Source of the DNA: Bryobacteraceae bacterium
Lineage (GTDB): Bacteria; Acidobacteriota; Terriglobia; Bryobacterales; Bryobacteraceae
Reading direction: 5' to 3'
Assembly (NCBI GenBank): GCA_041394945.1
Contig: JAWKHH010000004.1
Coordinates: 62,001-126,000, forward strand
DNA: 64,000 bases
The first letter of the stretch is position 1. Every line of letters starts with the position of its first letter. Positions 8,348 to 17,101 of this stretch are shown piece by piece. Below the pieces are notes generated by a model, which was not told where the DNA came from, ran no database searches, and saw only the letters and a program-made list of their open reading frames with translations. The translations under genes and the position numbers were made by a program.

Positions 8348-11300
8348 ATAGATCAGCTTCAGCCCGAATTGAACGATTCGCGGCAGGTTGCCCTGCGCCG
8401 ACACCACCCCGAATTGCGGATTGCCGAACGCCTGGTTCGGCGGCGCAAAGCGGGCCGTGTTGGTGATGTTGAACATCTCCGTCCGGAACTGCAGGTTGAG
8501 CCGCTCCTTGATCCGCGTGTTCTTGGTGAACGTGATGTCGATCTGGCTCGCCTTGTCGCCGCGGCAGCCGCCGAAGTTGCTCGGCGCGTTGCCGAACGTG
8601 TAGGCCGCGGGGTTCGAGAACACCGAGGAATCGAGCCACCGCTGCGGTGTTGGATTCGCCAGGCACGGATTCTGGCCGTTCCAATTGGGCCGCTGGCCGC
8701 CGCCCTGCGAGAAGGTGTTGTTCACCGTCGAGGTGACGCCGAGGGGCGGTCCGGAGAACGCCATCCAGATGCCGCCCAATTGCCATCCGCCTAGCAGTTT
8801 CGAGGCTGCGCCGCCGCCGGTGCGGAAGAACGGCAGTTCGTAGACGGCGTTGAAGATCACGCGGTGCGTCTGGTCGACGCGCGACACGCCCCAGTCCGCG
8901 GCGAGATTGTTGTTGTTCTGGAACGCGTCCGCGCCGAGCGTCTCGCCGGCGAACGGTCCCGTGCCGTAGTCGAACAGCTTGGACCAGGTGTACGAAACCA
9001 ACGCGCTCAATCCCGACGCGTACCGCTTCTCGATCTTCGTTTCGAGGGCGTGGTAGGTGGAGCTTGCCCAGCTCGCATTCTGTGATGAGACGCCGCCGAA
9101 TTGCGGGAACGGCCGCAGCAGTTGCGCCCGCGCCACCGTGGGCCGGGAAAGCGCGCCGACGGCGATCTGCCCGAAGAAGGGATTCGGCACTTGTTGGCGG
9201 AGCGCGTTGCCCAGCGCGAGGGCGGAATCCGGAAGCTGATTCCACACGCGGTTCTGTTGGAAGCCGATGCCCCGGCTGCCGGCGTAGCCGATCTCGAACA
9301 GCGTGTTGAGCGGGAGTTCCTGCTGGATATTGAAGTTCCACTGGCTCGAGTACGGAGTATAGTTGCCGCGGTCGAAGAACTGGACATCCTGGCCGAGGAG
9401 CGTCGCCAGCCCGAGCGCCGAACCGCTGGGCCGATTGAATCCGTCCGGATAGGGATCGCTCCATTTCACGATCGGCGTAACGCCGTCGAGGCTGGTGACG
9501 ATGTTGGTGGAAGCCGCGAAGCCGCTCACTCCGAATGCAGCCGCGCCCCCGCCGATTCCCGTGGTAGCCGCATAGAACAGCCCGGCGCCCGTGCGGATGA
9601 CGGTTTTCGGAAGCACCCGCCAGGCGAGGCCGAGCCGCGGCGCCCAGTTGTTGCGGTCGGTATTGGTGTTGTAGCGGGGGAATCCGCCGGTGTTGACGAA
9701 GGTGAGTCCGCCGCGAAGGTCGAGGCCGGGTGCGCTCAGCGGAGAGGTGGCGCCGAAGTCGAAGTTCGTCAACTGATCGAACCGGTCCGTGCGCGGCGAT
9801 TCGTACTCGTAGCGCAGCCCCCAGTTCAGCGTGAATGTCGGCGTCAGTTTCCAGGAGTCTTGGAGGAAGAGCGCCGAGTACTTCGTCGTCATGGCGAGCG
9901 CCGGCACGGGAGCTACGCTGCCTCCGGGGATGCCGAGCAGGAACGTGGCGAGGCCAAGGCCGGCGGTGGCGCTGGAGGCGGTCGGGTTCGGTCCCTGCGT
10001 CCACTGCGGTGTGAAGTTGAACGCATGCGCCTGGTCGCCGGTCTGGCGTGTGTTGAACTGGATCACCCGGTACTCGCCGCCGAACTTGAGGGTGTGGCTG
10101 GTGAGGGTCTTGGTCACCGTGCCCTGGAAGGAATGCGTGGTCGGGCCGAAGTTGATGGTGTCGGTGGCGCCGATGAAGCCGCCGACCACGGTGTTCGGGA
10201 CCGATCCGGTCCGCGAGAGGCCGGTGATGTTGATCGCCGGCAGCGACAGCGGATCCACCATGCCTTCGCGCATGTAGGCGGGCAGGCCGATCGAGGTGAT
10301 GTCGAAGTTGTCGGAGTAGGGCCGGCGGTTGTTGATCAATCGCGTCACCGAGTACCGCACCGTCCCGATCATGCTCGGGGAGAAGGTGTGCGAATCCTCG
10401 AGCGCGGCGTTCCAGCGCGTGAATACCTGCGGACCGGCCGTCGGCGACACCTGCTTCAATTCTTCGCCGTAGGCAAGCGCGCGAAAGAGCGGCGTGTCGT
10501 CCCACGAGTATCGGACGTACATCCGGTTGGCGGCGGTGAAGTTGTGGTCGCCGCGCAGGCTCCAGGAATCCTTGGGGACGCGGTTGCCGTCGGTGCGGGT
10601 GTAGTTGATCCGGCCGAGAGGCTGCCCGGGCTGGGTGGGCCGCGGCAGCAGCGGTAACACCTTCGTCGCAATGGGATCGATGCGGCTCGCCGGAATGACG
10701 TTGCCGGGGAACGCCGTGCGCAGGAAGCCGCTGCCGCTCGGGTTGGCGCGCGTGGTTTGCGGGTCGTAGATCGACACCAGCCGCCCGTCGGCCAGCCGGG
10801 CGTTCGAGAAATCGCCGCCCAACTGCGCCGCTTCCGGGGTCACTGCCGTGAAGGTGATCCCCTGCACGAACCGGACGAATTCCGTGTTGAAGAAAAAGAA
10901 CGTGCGATTGCGGCCGTCGTAGACTTTCGGAATGTAGATCGGCCCGCCGAAGGTGCCGCCGAACTGATTGAAGCGGAACGGCGCCTTCTGCGTTCCGCTG
11001 CGGTTGGCGAAGAAGTCGTTCGCGTTGAGCTTGTCGTTGCGGAAGAACTCGTAGGCCGTGAAGTGGATGTCGTTGGCGCCCGAACGCGTCACCACGTTGA
11101 ATACTCCGCCGGCGGCGCGGCCGTACTCGGCCGAGAATGAGTTGGTCTCCACCTTGAATTCCTGCACCATGTCCGGATTCGCGTTGATCACCGGCTGGTT
11201 CTGCGACGCCGTCGAGTTCGGCGCTCCGTCGAGCAGGAATTCGTTGGCCGAGGCGCGCTGGCCGTTGATCGAATAGGAGACCGTGGAAATCTGATCGATG

Positions 11301-11791
11301 ACGACGTTGTTGACGCCCACTGAAGGACGCACGCCCGGAACGAGCATCGCGAGCGCGTAGGTATTGCGCCCGAGCAGTGGGAGTTCGGTGACCTGCCGGT
11401 TGCCGATTACCTGCCCGACCGTGGAACTTTCGCTTTCGAGCAGCGGCGTCTGCGCCTGCACCTCGATGGTCTCGGCGAGCGAGCCGACCTGGAGCGTCAC
11501 GTCGAGCCGGGCCACCTGCGCCACGGCGAGTTCGAGTCCGGTCTGGCGGATCGGCACGAAGCCCTGCGCGGTAATGGTGACCTCGTAGCGGCCGGGAGGC
11601 AGCGAAGGCAGCGTGTAGTAGCCTTCCGAGGTCGTTTCCGTCGCGGTGGTGGTTCCGGTGTCGACCGACCGGGCAGCGACGGACGCGGCCGGGATCACGG
11701 CGCCGCTGGGATCGGTGACGCGCCCGGTGAGAGAAGCCACCTGCGACAGAGCAGTGGCGGCAGAGAGGATCGATAGCACGAGGACCCGCAT
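8345..11791 (-). CDS. TonB-dependent receptor, Oar-like, with carboxypeptidase-regulatory domain
   Basis: A 1148-residue outer-membrane receptor. After a signal peptide (MRVLVLSILSAATALSQ) comes a carboxypeptidase-regulatory-like beta-sandwich (LTGRVTDPSGAVIPAA, TTSEGYYTLPSLPPGRYEV), then a plug domain (VTELPLLGRNTYALAMLVPG, SINGQRASANEFLLDGAPN) and a long beta-barrel ending GNLPRIVQFGLKLIY. This is the Oar-like type that is expanded in Solibacter-like acidobacteria. ATG 11791 has AGGAG about 6 nt upstream; a longer start at 11818 is less likely. There is no SusD partner, so the substrate is unknown, probably a polymer or peptide. Confidence 0.92.
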   Translation of the reverse strand: MRVLVLSILSAATALSQVASLTGRVTDPSGAVIPAASVAARSVDTGTTTATETTSEGYYTLPSLPPGRYEVTITAQGFVPIRQTGLELAVAQVARLDVTLQVGSLAETIEVQAQTPLLESESSTVGQVIGNRQVTELPLLGRNTYALAMLVPGVRPSVGVNNVVIDQISTVSYSINGQRASANEFLLDGAPNSTASQNQPVINANPDMVQEFKVETNSFSAEYGRAAGGVFNVVTRSGANDIHFTAYEFFRNDKLNANDFFANRSGTQKAPFRFNQFGGTFGGPIYIPKVYDGRNRTFFFFNTEFVRFVQGITFTAVTPEAAQLGGDFSNARLADGRLVSIYDPQTTRANPSGSGFLRTAFPGNVIPASRIDPIATKVLPLLPRPTQPGQPLGRINYTRTDGNRVPKDSWSLRGDHNFTAANRMYVRYSWDDTPLFRALAYGEELKQVSPTAGPQVFTRWNAALEDSHTFSPSMIGTVRYSVTRLINNRRPYSDNFDITSIGLPAYMREGMVDPLSLPAINITGLSRTGSVPNTVVGGFIGATDTINFGPTTHSFQGTVTKTLTSHTLKFGGEYRVIQFNTRQTGDQAHAFNFTPQWTQGPNPTASSATAGLGLATFLLGIPGGSVAPVPALAMTTKYSALFLQDSWKLTPTFTLNWGLRYEYESPRTDRFDQLTNFDFGATSPLSAPGLDLRGGLTFVNTGGFPRYNTNTDRNNWAPRLGLAWRVLPKTVIRTGAGLFYAATTGIGGGAAAFGVSGFAASTNIVTSLDGVTPIVKWSDPYPDGFNRPSGSALGLATLLGQDVQFFDRGNYTPYSSQWNFNIQQELPLNTLFEIGYAGSRGIGFQQNRVWNQLPDSALALGNALRQQVPNPFFGQIAVGALSRPTVARAQLLRPFPQFGGVSSQNASWASSTYHALETKIEKRYASGLSALVSYTWSKLFDYGTGPFAGETLGADAFQNNNNLAADWGVSRVDQTHRVIFNAVYELPFFRTGGGAASKLLGGWQLGGIWMAFSGPPLGVTSTVNNTFSQGGGQRPNWNGQNPCLANPTPQRWLDSSVFSNPAAYTFGNAPSNFGGCRGDKASQIDITFTKNTRIKERLNLQFRTEMFNITNTARFAPPNQAFGNPQFGVVSAQGNLPRIVQFGLKLIY

Positions 11792-11863
11792 TGCACACTC
11801 CTGATTAAGTACGTGCAATGCATTCTGTCCAATTTAATGTTTCGTGTCAACTGCCCGTTCGCG

Positions 11864-13108
11864 CTACTCGTGCCGCAGCGCCTCCACCGGATCGAGACGC
11901 GACGCCTGAAACGCCGGCCAGACGCCGAAGAACAGTCCGACGCTCACCGCCGTCGCGAAACCGGCGCCTACCGCCCACGGCGGAACCTCCGATGGCAGCG
12001 ATGGGACCAGCGCCGAAACCAGGAGCGTCACCAGCACGGCGAAGACGATGCCGATCACGCCGCCCAAGCCGGTCAGCGTGACTGCCTCGAGGAGGAACTG
12101 CGACGTGATGTCGGCTCGCGTCGCCCCCACCGCCATCCGTACGCCGATCTCGCGGGTTCGCTCCGTCACGCTCACAAGCATGATGTTCATCACGCCGATG
12201 CCGCCCACGATCAGACCGAGCGCCGAAATCGCGATCGAAACCAGAACGATCATGCTCGTAAGGTTGTCGAACTGCTTGATGATCTCGTCCGGCGTAGTGA
12301 GCGAGAAATCGTCGGGGCCCGTGGTGCGCCGGACGCGCCGCACCGCCGCCCGCACCTCCTCGATCGCCTGCGCGCGCTGTCCCTGCCGCGCTTGCGCCAC
12401 GATGAAGTAGCTCTCGATCTGCGGATAGCGCATCTCCACCGTCCGAAGCGGCAGCAGCACCTGGCGGTCCAGCCCGTTCTCGCCGAAGAAGCCGCCCTTG
12501 GCCGGAGCGAACACGCCGGCCACCAGGAACTCGGCGCCGTCGAGGTTGAACGTCTCGCCGGATGGATTTTTCCCTGGAAACAGCGCCTCGGCGATATTGG
12601 CGCCAAGGACGGCAACCTTGTCTCCGCGCTGCGCTTCCTCGGCGGTGAACGTGCGCCCGTACATCAACTCCCGAGTCTGCACGGTAAAGGTGGAGTAGGT
12701 GGAGCCGGCGACATTCACGTTGTCCGACTCGAACCCGCGCACCCGCGCCGTTATCGGCCGACCGCCGATGATGGCCGGAACGAACTGCGACACGCTGGTT
12801 TCAGCCACCGAAGGGCACTGCAGCTTGATCGCTTCGGCGTATTCACGGCGAATGGGCCGCCGCTTTCGCTCCTTGGGCAGCCCGGGCGACGCCGGGTCGC
12901 CGCTCACTCGATTCAGGAAGATGTTGTCGGGACCGAACTCCTCGAAGAAGACAACGACACCCTTTCGCAGTCCGGTGAGGAGGCTCGAAACCGTTACGAC
13001 GGTCGTGATGCCGATCACGATACCGAGAATGGTCAAGCCGCTGCGGAAGCGGTGCGCCCAAACCGCGTCGAGCGCCATACGGATTGTTTCGCCCACCGAT
13101 ACGTGCAT
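11864..13108 (-). CDS. MacB-like ABC transporter permease (second of pair)
   Basis: A 414-residue FtsX/MacB-type permease. A transmembrane helix near residues 25-47 (SGLTILGIVIGITTVVTVSS) is followed by a large periplasmic MacB-PCD domain, then three helices in the last 140 residues with the typical NIMLVSVTERTREIGVRMAVGA motif and the C-terminal ASRLDPVEALRHE. It starts 3 nt after the stop of the upstream paralogue, so the two probably form a heterodimeric pair. No ABC ATPase and no membrane-fusion protein lies next to them, and the energising subunit must be elsewhere. Confidence 0.9.
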   Translation of the reverse strand: MHVSVGETIRMALDAVWAHRFRSGLTILGIVIGITTVVTVSSLLTGLRKGVVVFFEEFGPDNIFLNRVSGDPASPGLPKERKRRPIRREYAEAIKLQCPSVAETSVSQFVPAIIGGRPITARVRGFESDNVNVAGSTYSTFTVQTRELMYGRTFTAEEAQRGDKVAVLGANIAEALFPGKNPSGETFNLDGAEFLVAGVFAPAKGGFFGENGLDRQVLLPLRTVEMRYPQIESYFIVAQARQGQRAQAIEEVRAAVRRVRRTTGPDDFSLTTPDEIIKQFDNLTSMIVLVSIAISALGLIVGGIGVMNIMLVSVTERTREIGVRMAVGATRADITSQFLLEAVTLTGLGGVIGIVFAVLVTLLVSALVPSLPSEVPPWAVGAGFATAVSVGLFFGVWPAFQASRLDPVEALRHE

Positions 13109-13111
13109 CGC

Positions 13112-14383
13112 CTACTCCGCTCTCAACGCGGCCACCGGATCCATGCTCGCGGCGCGCGATGCCGGATACCAGCCGGAAAGAATACCCGCGAGGCTCGACA
13201 CCGCCACCGCCAGAGCCACGTAGGGCGCGGTTACCGGCAGTTCCACCTCGAGCGCCATGCCGAGCACCCACGCGCCCACCGCGCCGAGCCCAAGCCCGAT
13301 CAGGCCGCCGAACAGGGACAGGATGACGGCCTCAATGAGAAACTGCAGCATGATGTCGCCGTGCCGCGCTCCGATCGCCTTCCGGATGCCGATCTCGCGA
13401 GTCCGTTCGGTGACGCTGACGAGCATGATGTTCATGATCACGATGCCGCCCACAACAAGCGAAATCAGCGTCACGGGAACCACGACGGCCGCCACGAGGC
13501 CGAGGATCTGGTCGACGAAAGACCGGATCGAATCGGGCGTGAGGATATCGAAGTTGTCCTCGGCGCCGGGCGGGGTCTTGAATCGCGTTCGTAGCGCGAC
13601 CCGCGTCTCGTCGAGTCCGGCATAGAAGTCGAGCCCGGAATCCGGACGGGGCCGGCCGAAGATGGCCATCGAATTCGACGGCCCGAAGACGCGCGTGAAC
13701 GCCGTGGCCGGGATCCAGACCTGGTTGTCCTGGCTGCGCCCGCCCACTGCGCCGAGCTTGTCCTGAACGCCCAATACGCGAAAGTCGAGCCCGCGGATCT
13801 TGATTGTCCTCTCGAGCGGCGAGGCGCCTTCGAACAGCGTTGTCCGGATCTCGTCGCCGATGATACATACGTTCTGCCGCATGCGCTCTTCCTGCGGCGT
13901 GAAGAAGCGGCCGTCGACGATGGCAAGATCGCGGAGTTCGGCCATGTCGGCGGAGACGCCGATGATGCTCGCTCCCTCGACAAGGAGATTGTCGCGGCGG
14001 ACGTCCTCGAACTGCAGACGATAGGGGCTGTACTGGATCTGATCGCCCGTTGTCGTCCGGAGGTAATCCAGCTCTTCGGTGGTGATGCGCTTGTTTCGCT
14101 TCAGCTTCTCGGCGCGCTCCTTGCGCGTACTGCGGCCCACCTGGGCAATCTGCGCGATCAGATACGAATCGCTGCCGAAGGCTTTTGCGGTCGATTCTTC
14201 CGCGTAGACACCAAGTCCATCGATCGCCGCGCCGACGAGAATGACACTCGCAACGCCGATGATCACTCCGAGCAACGTCAGTGCGCTGCGGAGCTTGTGG
14301 GCACGGATCGAGTCCATGGCGAGACTCATTGCCGTGCGCAGGAGAGTAGAATACCGCCGGTCCGCGGTCAGGGGAACTTGCAT
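13112..14383 (-). CDS. MacB-like ABC transporter permease (first of pair)
   Basis: A 423-residue FtsX/MacB-family permease with the same layout as its neighbour: an N-terminal helix (LRSALTLLGVIIGVASVILV), a periplasmic MacB-PCD region, and three C-terminal helices with NIMLVSVTERTREIGIRKAIGA and ASMDPVAALRAE. It is about as long as the typical single-repeat permease and half the size of the ADOP permease at 55.6 kb. The ATG at 14383 is followed by a second possible start 17 codons in. It is probably the first gene of a two-gene operon. Substrate unknown: lipoproteins, peptides or small molecules are possible. Confidence 0.9.
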   Translation of the reverse strand: MQVPLTADRRYSTLLRTAMSLAMDSIRAHKLRSALTLLGVIIGVASVILVGAAIDGLGVYAEESTAKAFGSDSYLIAQIAQVGRSTRKERAEKLKRNKRITTEELDYLRTTTGDQIQYSPYRLQFEDVRRDNLLVEGASIIGVSADMAELRDLAIVDGRFFTPQEERMRQNVCIIGDEIRTTLFEGASPLERTIKIRGLDFRVLGVQDKLGAVGGRSQDNQVWIPATAFTRVFGPSNSMAIFGRPRPDSGLDFYAGLDETRVALRTRFKTPPGAEDNFDILTPDSIRSFVDQILGLVAAVVVPVTLISLVVGGIVIMNIMLVSVTERTREIGIRKAIGARHGDIMLQFLIEAVILSLFGGLIGLGLGAVGAWVLGMALEVELPVTAPYVALAVAVSSLAGILSGWYPASRAASMDPVAALRAE

Positions 14384-14553
14384 GCGCCCGTACTACCTAT
14401 TTTAGGACTCGCCATCCGTTGTCAGCGTCGGGGCCGGCCGGAAGAATAGTTTTGGCCATGGATTCTTCACCTTCCGGAGACAATTCGCTTGCCGCGGCCC
14501 GCTGGGTGTTGCACACTGTAAAGAACGAGGCTGAGCCCGCCCGAGGTCCAAGA

Positions 14554-15864
14554 ATGTCTGCATCGTCCCCCCAGTTGCAGCCTGATGATACTGCCCGATG
14601 GGCGCCTGAAAGCTGCCCATTCACGGTTGAATACTCGCGTCAGGTGGTGGAGGAACTGCGGGTCTACGGCGAGGAGTGGTTCCAGAAGATTCCCCACGGC
14701 GGCATGGAAGTGGGGGCGGTTTTGTTCGGGACCTATCAGGATGGAGTCGTTCGAATCCTCGAGTGGCGGCCCCTTCCGTGCGAGCATGCCAAGGGGCCCG
14801 GGTTCACCCTTTCTGAGAAAGACCTGCAGCACCTGGAGCGGCTGGCCGAAGAATGGGCCGTAGCGCCCGAACTTGACGGCATGGTGCCGGTCGGCTGGTT
14901 CCACACCCACACGCGAAGCGGACTCTTCTTTTCTTCGGACGATTGCGCTATCTTTGACCGCTACTTTCCCGATCCTTGGGCGCTGTCGCTGGTGCTCTGC
15001 TACGCGAAGAACAAACCGGTGATCGGCGGCTTCTTCTATCGCGAGTTCGACGGTTCGGTAAAAGGCGAGGAGAGCGCTCTTGCCTTCACCGTCGAACCGA
15101 ATCCGGCATTGGCGCTTCGGCCGAAACGGCGGTCGGCTGCGCCGACGCGCCAGCATCAACGGCGCGCCAGTGAACCACCGCCGGCTCGACCGGCGCCAAT
15201 GCGCGATCCGGAGACCGTCGAGCAAGACGCGGAGAACGGCCCCCCCGAACCGGCTACGCCCGCGCCAGCGCCTCAATGGGAGCCGCGCCGTGGGACGGCT
15301 CTTTCGGCGCCGGCGATCCCGGACGGCGAACCGGCGCGGCGGTCCGGACTCGCCTGGAAGGTACCGCTCGGCTTGGCCGCGATGCTCCTGTTCGGCGCAT
15401 TTGGATGGCTGTGGTTCGGCTCACCGGCCAAACCGCCGGCTTCGCCGCTGCGGCTCGAGCCCTACGAGGATCAACTGCTGGTGCTGTGGGATCGGAACGC
15501 GCCGAGTGTGCGCGACGCCGAGCGCGGTGTGCTCACCATCCGAGATGGCGCGAGCGAGCGCGACGTCCAGCTCGACATGTTGATGGCCCGCCGCGGCTCG
15601 GTCACCTACGCTCGCCATAGCGGCGACGTGCAGATAGGCCTCAAGCTCTACAAGGGCGGAGCCGAGACGTTCAACGAACTGGCCCGGTTTGTCGGCAAGG
15701 CGGTGGATGGAGAAACCACCCCGGCCGCTGCTTCCATATCGCAGACCGAGATGGAAACCAAGCGCGAAGAGTTGAAGCGGGACCTGGCCACTGAGCGGGA
15801 CCGCGCCACCAAGCTTCGCGAAGCGAAGCGCCGTCCACGGAAAACGGTCAAGCGGAAGCGATAA
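14554..15864 (+). CDS. Membrane-anchored JAMM/MPN-domain metallopeptidase-like protein
   Basis: A 436-residue protein with an N-terminal JAMM (Mov34/MPN) domain and a single transmembrane helix. The full metal signature is present: Glu52 in GMEVGAVLFG, then His117-x-His119 in FHTHTRSG, followed by Ser127 and Asp130 (HxHx7SxxD). JAMM enzymes cleave isopeptide or peptide bonds with zinc. A Pro/Arg-rich low-complexity region (about 195-265) leads to a helix at about 269-289 (PLGLAAMLLFGAFGWLWF), and the last 145 residues form a beta-rich domain ending in a Lys/Arg-rich coiled tail. The catalytic domain is likely cytoplasmic. ATG 14554 is preferred (GAGG 7-8 nt upstream); ATG 14458 is in frame. 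No ubiquitin-like partner is nearby. Confidence 0.8.
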   Translation: MSASSPQLQPDDTARWAPESCPFTVEYSRQVVEELRVYGEEWFQKIPHGGMEVGAVLFGTYQDGVVRILEWRPLPCEHAKGPGFTLSEKDLQHLERLAEEWAVAPELDGMVPVGWFHTHTRSGLFFSSDDCAIFDRYFPDPWALSLVLCYAKNKPVIGGFFYREFDGSVKGEESALAFTVEPNPALALRPKRRSAAPTRQHQRRASEPPPARPAPMRDPETVEQDAENGPPEPATPAPAPQWEPRRGTALSAPAIPDGEPARRSGLAWKVPLGLAAMLLFGAFGWLWFGSPAKPPASPLRLEPYEDQLLVLWDRNAPSVRDAERGVLTIRDGASERDVQLDMLMARRGSVTYARHSGDVQIGLKLYKGGAETFNELARFVGKAVDGETTPAAASISQTEMETKREELKRDLATERDRATKLREAKRRPRKTVKRKR

Positions 15865-15869
15865 AAAAG

Positions 15870-15888
15870 TACTTTACATAGCAAAGTA
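15870..15888. promoter_or_regulatory. Candidate operator palindrome upstream of uppS
   Basis: TACTTT (15870-15875) and AAAGTA (15883-15888) form a perfect 6-bp inverted repeat with a 7-nt centre. It overlaps the predicted -35 element of uppS. The size and spacing suit a small dimeric repressor such as a BlaI- or PadR-type protein; no such regulator is encoded nearby. Confidence 0.45.
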
Positions 15889-15901
15889 TTCCTGCTATTC
15901 T
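15873..15901 (+). promoter_or_regulatory. Predicted sigma70-type promoter of uppS
   Basis: TTTACA at 15873-15878 and TATTCT at 15896-15901 are separated by exactly 17 bp. Transcription would begin near 15908, only a few bases before the uppS ATG at 15912. No Shine-Dalgarno sequence is visible, so the mRNA may be leaderless. Confidence 0.45.
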
Positions 15902-15911
15902 GCGTCCATTG

Positions 15912-16583
15912 ATGTTTCACACCGCTATCATCATGGACGGGAACGGCCGCTGGGCCGCCCGCCGGGGGCTTCCACGCCTCGCCGGACACCGCGAAGGTGC
16001 AGAATCGCTGCGGAGGATCCTGAAAGCCGCGCCGGGTCTCGGGATTACGGATCTGACGGTCTACGCCTTCTCGGCCGACAACTGGAAGCGCCCGCCGGTC
16101 GAAGTCGACGGCCTGATGCGGCTTCTTGGCGTCTTCCTCGAACAGGAGACAGCCGCGCTCGTTGACGCAGGGGTCCGTTTCACGGCGATCGGGCGGCGGG
16201 ACCGCCTGCCACTCGGCCTCCGGCAGGCGCTGCTCGGAACCGAAACCGCCACCTGCCACGCGCGCAACCTGCATCTGCGCGTTGCGCTCGACTATTCCTC
16301 GCGCGACACGATTCTCGCCGCCGCCGCTGCCGGTCCCCGAACCCGGGAGGACCTCGATAGGCTGATGCCGGCGCCGCCTGTGGACCTGCTCGTCCGCACC
16401 GCCGACGAGCAGCGTTTGTCGGATTTCCTTCTTTGGGAGTGTGCATACGCCGAGTTCTGGTTCACTCCGCGGATGTGGCCGGAGTTCGGGGTCGAAGATC
16501 TGGCCGAGGCCGTCGGGGCGTTCCGCTCCCGGAACCGGCGCTTTGGCGGACTTGCGGCGGCCTCAACCCACAACGCGGCCTGA
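15912..16583 (+). CDS. uppS: Polyprenyl (undecaprenyl) diphosphate synthase
   Basis: A cis-prenyltransferase that builds the C55 lipid carrier for peptidoglycan and other wall polymers. The family signature is complete: MDGNGRWAARRGLPRLAGHR near the N-terminus (catalytic Asp in DGNGRWA), TVYAFSADNWKRP, and RTADEQRLSDFLLWECAYAE near the C-terminus, where most relatives have RTSGEQRISNFLLWQ. At 223 residues it is slightly short for the family (about 240-260). The first frame codon at 15909 is TTG; ATG 15912 is the more likely start. It is followed by dut, the glycosyltransferase and the HD-GYP gene on the same strand. Confidence 0.93.
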   Translation: MFHTAIIMDGNGRWAARRGLPRLAGHREGAESLRRILKAAPGLGITDLTVYAFSADNWKRPPVEVDGLMRLLGVFLEQETAALVDAGVRFTAIGRRDRLPLGLRQALLGTETATCHARNLHLRVALDYSSRDTILAAAAAGPRTREDLDRLMPAPPVDLLVRTADEQRLSDFLLWECAYAEFWFTPRMWPEFGVEDLAEAVGAFRSRNRRFGGLAAASTHNAA

Positions 16584-16635
16584 CCGGACAATGGCCGGAA
16601 TCTCCGTGGGACGTTCCGGGCGCTATCATGGACCG

Positions 16636-17076
16636 ATGTCCCCGGCGAAAGTACGTATCAGCAGGCTGAGACCCGAGGCGCAGATTCCCCGCTATGCGCA
16701 CGGCCCACTCGAAGATGCCGGCATGGACCTTCACGCGGCCGAAGACGCCCTGCTCGAGCCCGGCATCCCCGTGCTTGTGCCCACCGGAATCGCTATCGAA
16801 CTGCCGCCTGGCTTCGAAGCGCAGGTCCGCCCTCGCAGCGGCTTGGCCTCCAAGCACGGCATCGCCATCCCCAATGCCCCGGGCACCATCGACCCCGGCT
16901 ACCGCGGCGAAATCCGCGTTGCTCTGATCAACCTTGGGCGCGCCGCGTACCGGATCGCTTCTGGAGACCGCATCGCTCAGATGATCGTGGCCCGATACGA
17001 AGCCGTCGAGTGGATCGAAGCCGACCTGGCCGAAAGTGCCCGCGGCGCCGGCGGATTCGGCAGTTCCGGCCGCTGA
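16636..17076 (+). CDS. dut: dUTP diphosphatase
   Basis: Hydrolyses dUTP to dUMP and pyrophosphate, keeping uracil out of DNA and supplying thymidylate synthesis. The 146-residue trimeric-type enzyme shows all five motifs in order: AGMDLHA, RPRSGLASKHGI, GTIDPGYRGEI, SGDRIAQMIV and the C-terminal RGAGGFGSSGR that closes the active site. ATG 16636 places motif one at the usual distance; no good ribosome binding site is seen. It lies 52 nt after uppS. Confidence 0.97.
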   Translation: MSPAKVRISRLRPEAQIPRYAHGPLEDAGMDLHAAEDALLEPGIPVLVPTGIAIELPPGFEAQVRPRSGLASKHGIAIPNAPGTIDPGYRGEIRVALINLGRAAYRIASGDRIAQMIVARYEAVEWIEADLAESARGAGGFGSSGR

Positions 17077-17101
17077 ATCGCGCTACCATTGTGATTTCGC
17101 C

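Noticed and set aside
9101..10657. 518-codon plus-strand frame opposite the TonB receptor
   Set aside because: Antisense shadow of a GC-rich gene with no recognisable domain.
8292..11798. A 1168-codon frame on the minus strand, parallel to the TonB receptor
   Set aside because: It is an alternative frame of the receptor gene, with low-complexity Arg/His-rich translation and no domain.
11804..11832. Promoter-like TTGGAC-N17-CTTAAT upstream of the TonB receptor
   Set aside because: The implied transcription start would fall inside the ribosome binding site of the chosen ATG, so the boxes are probably chance.
14750..14775. GTTCGAATCC resembling a tRNA T-loop
   Set aside because: It lies inside the JAMM gene and no cloverleaf can be built around it. 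No tRNA gene was found in the window.
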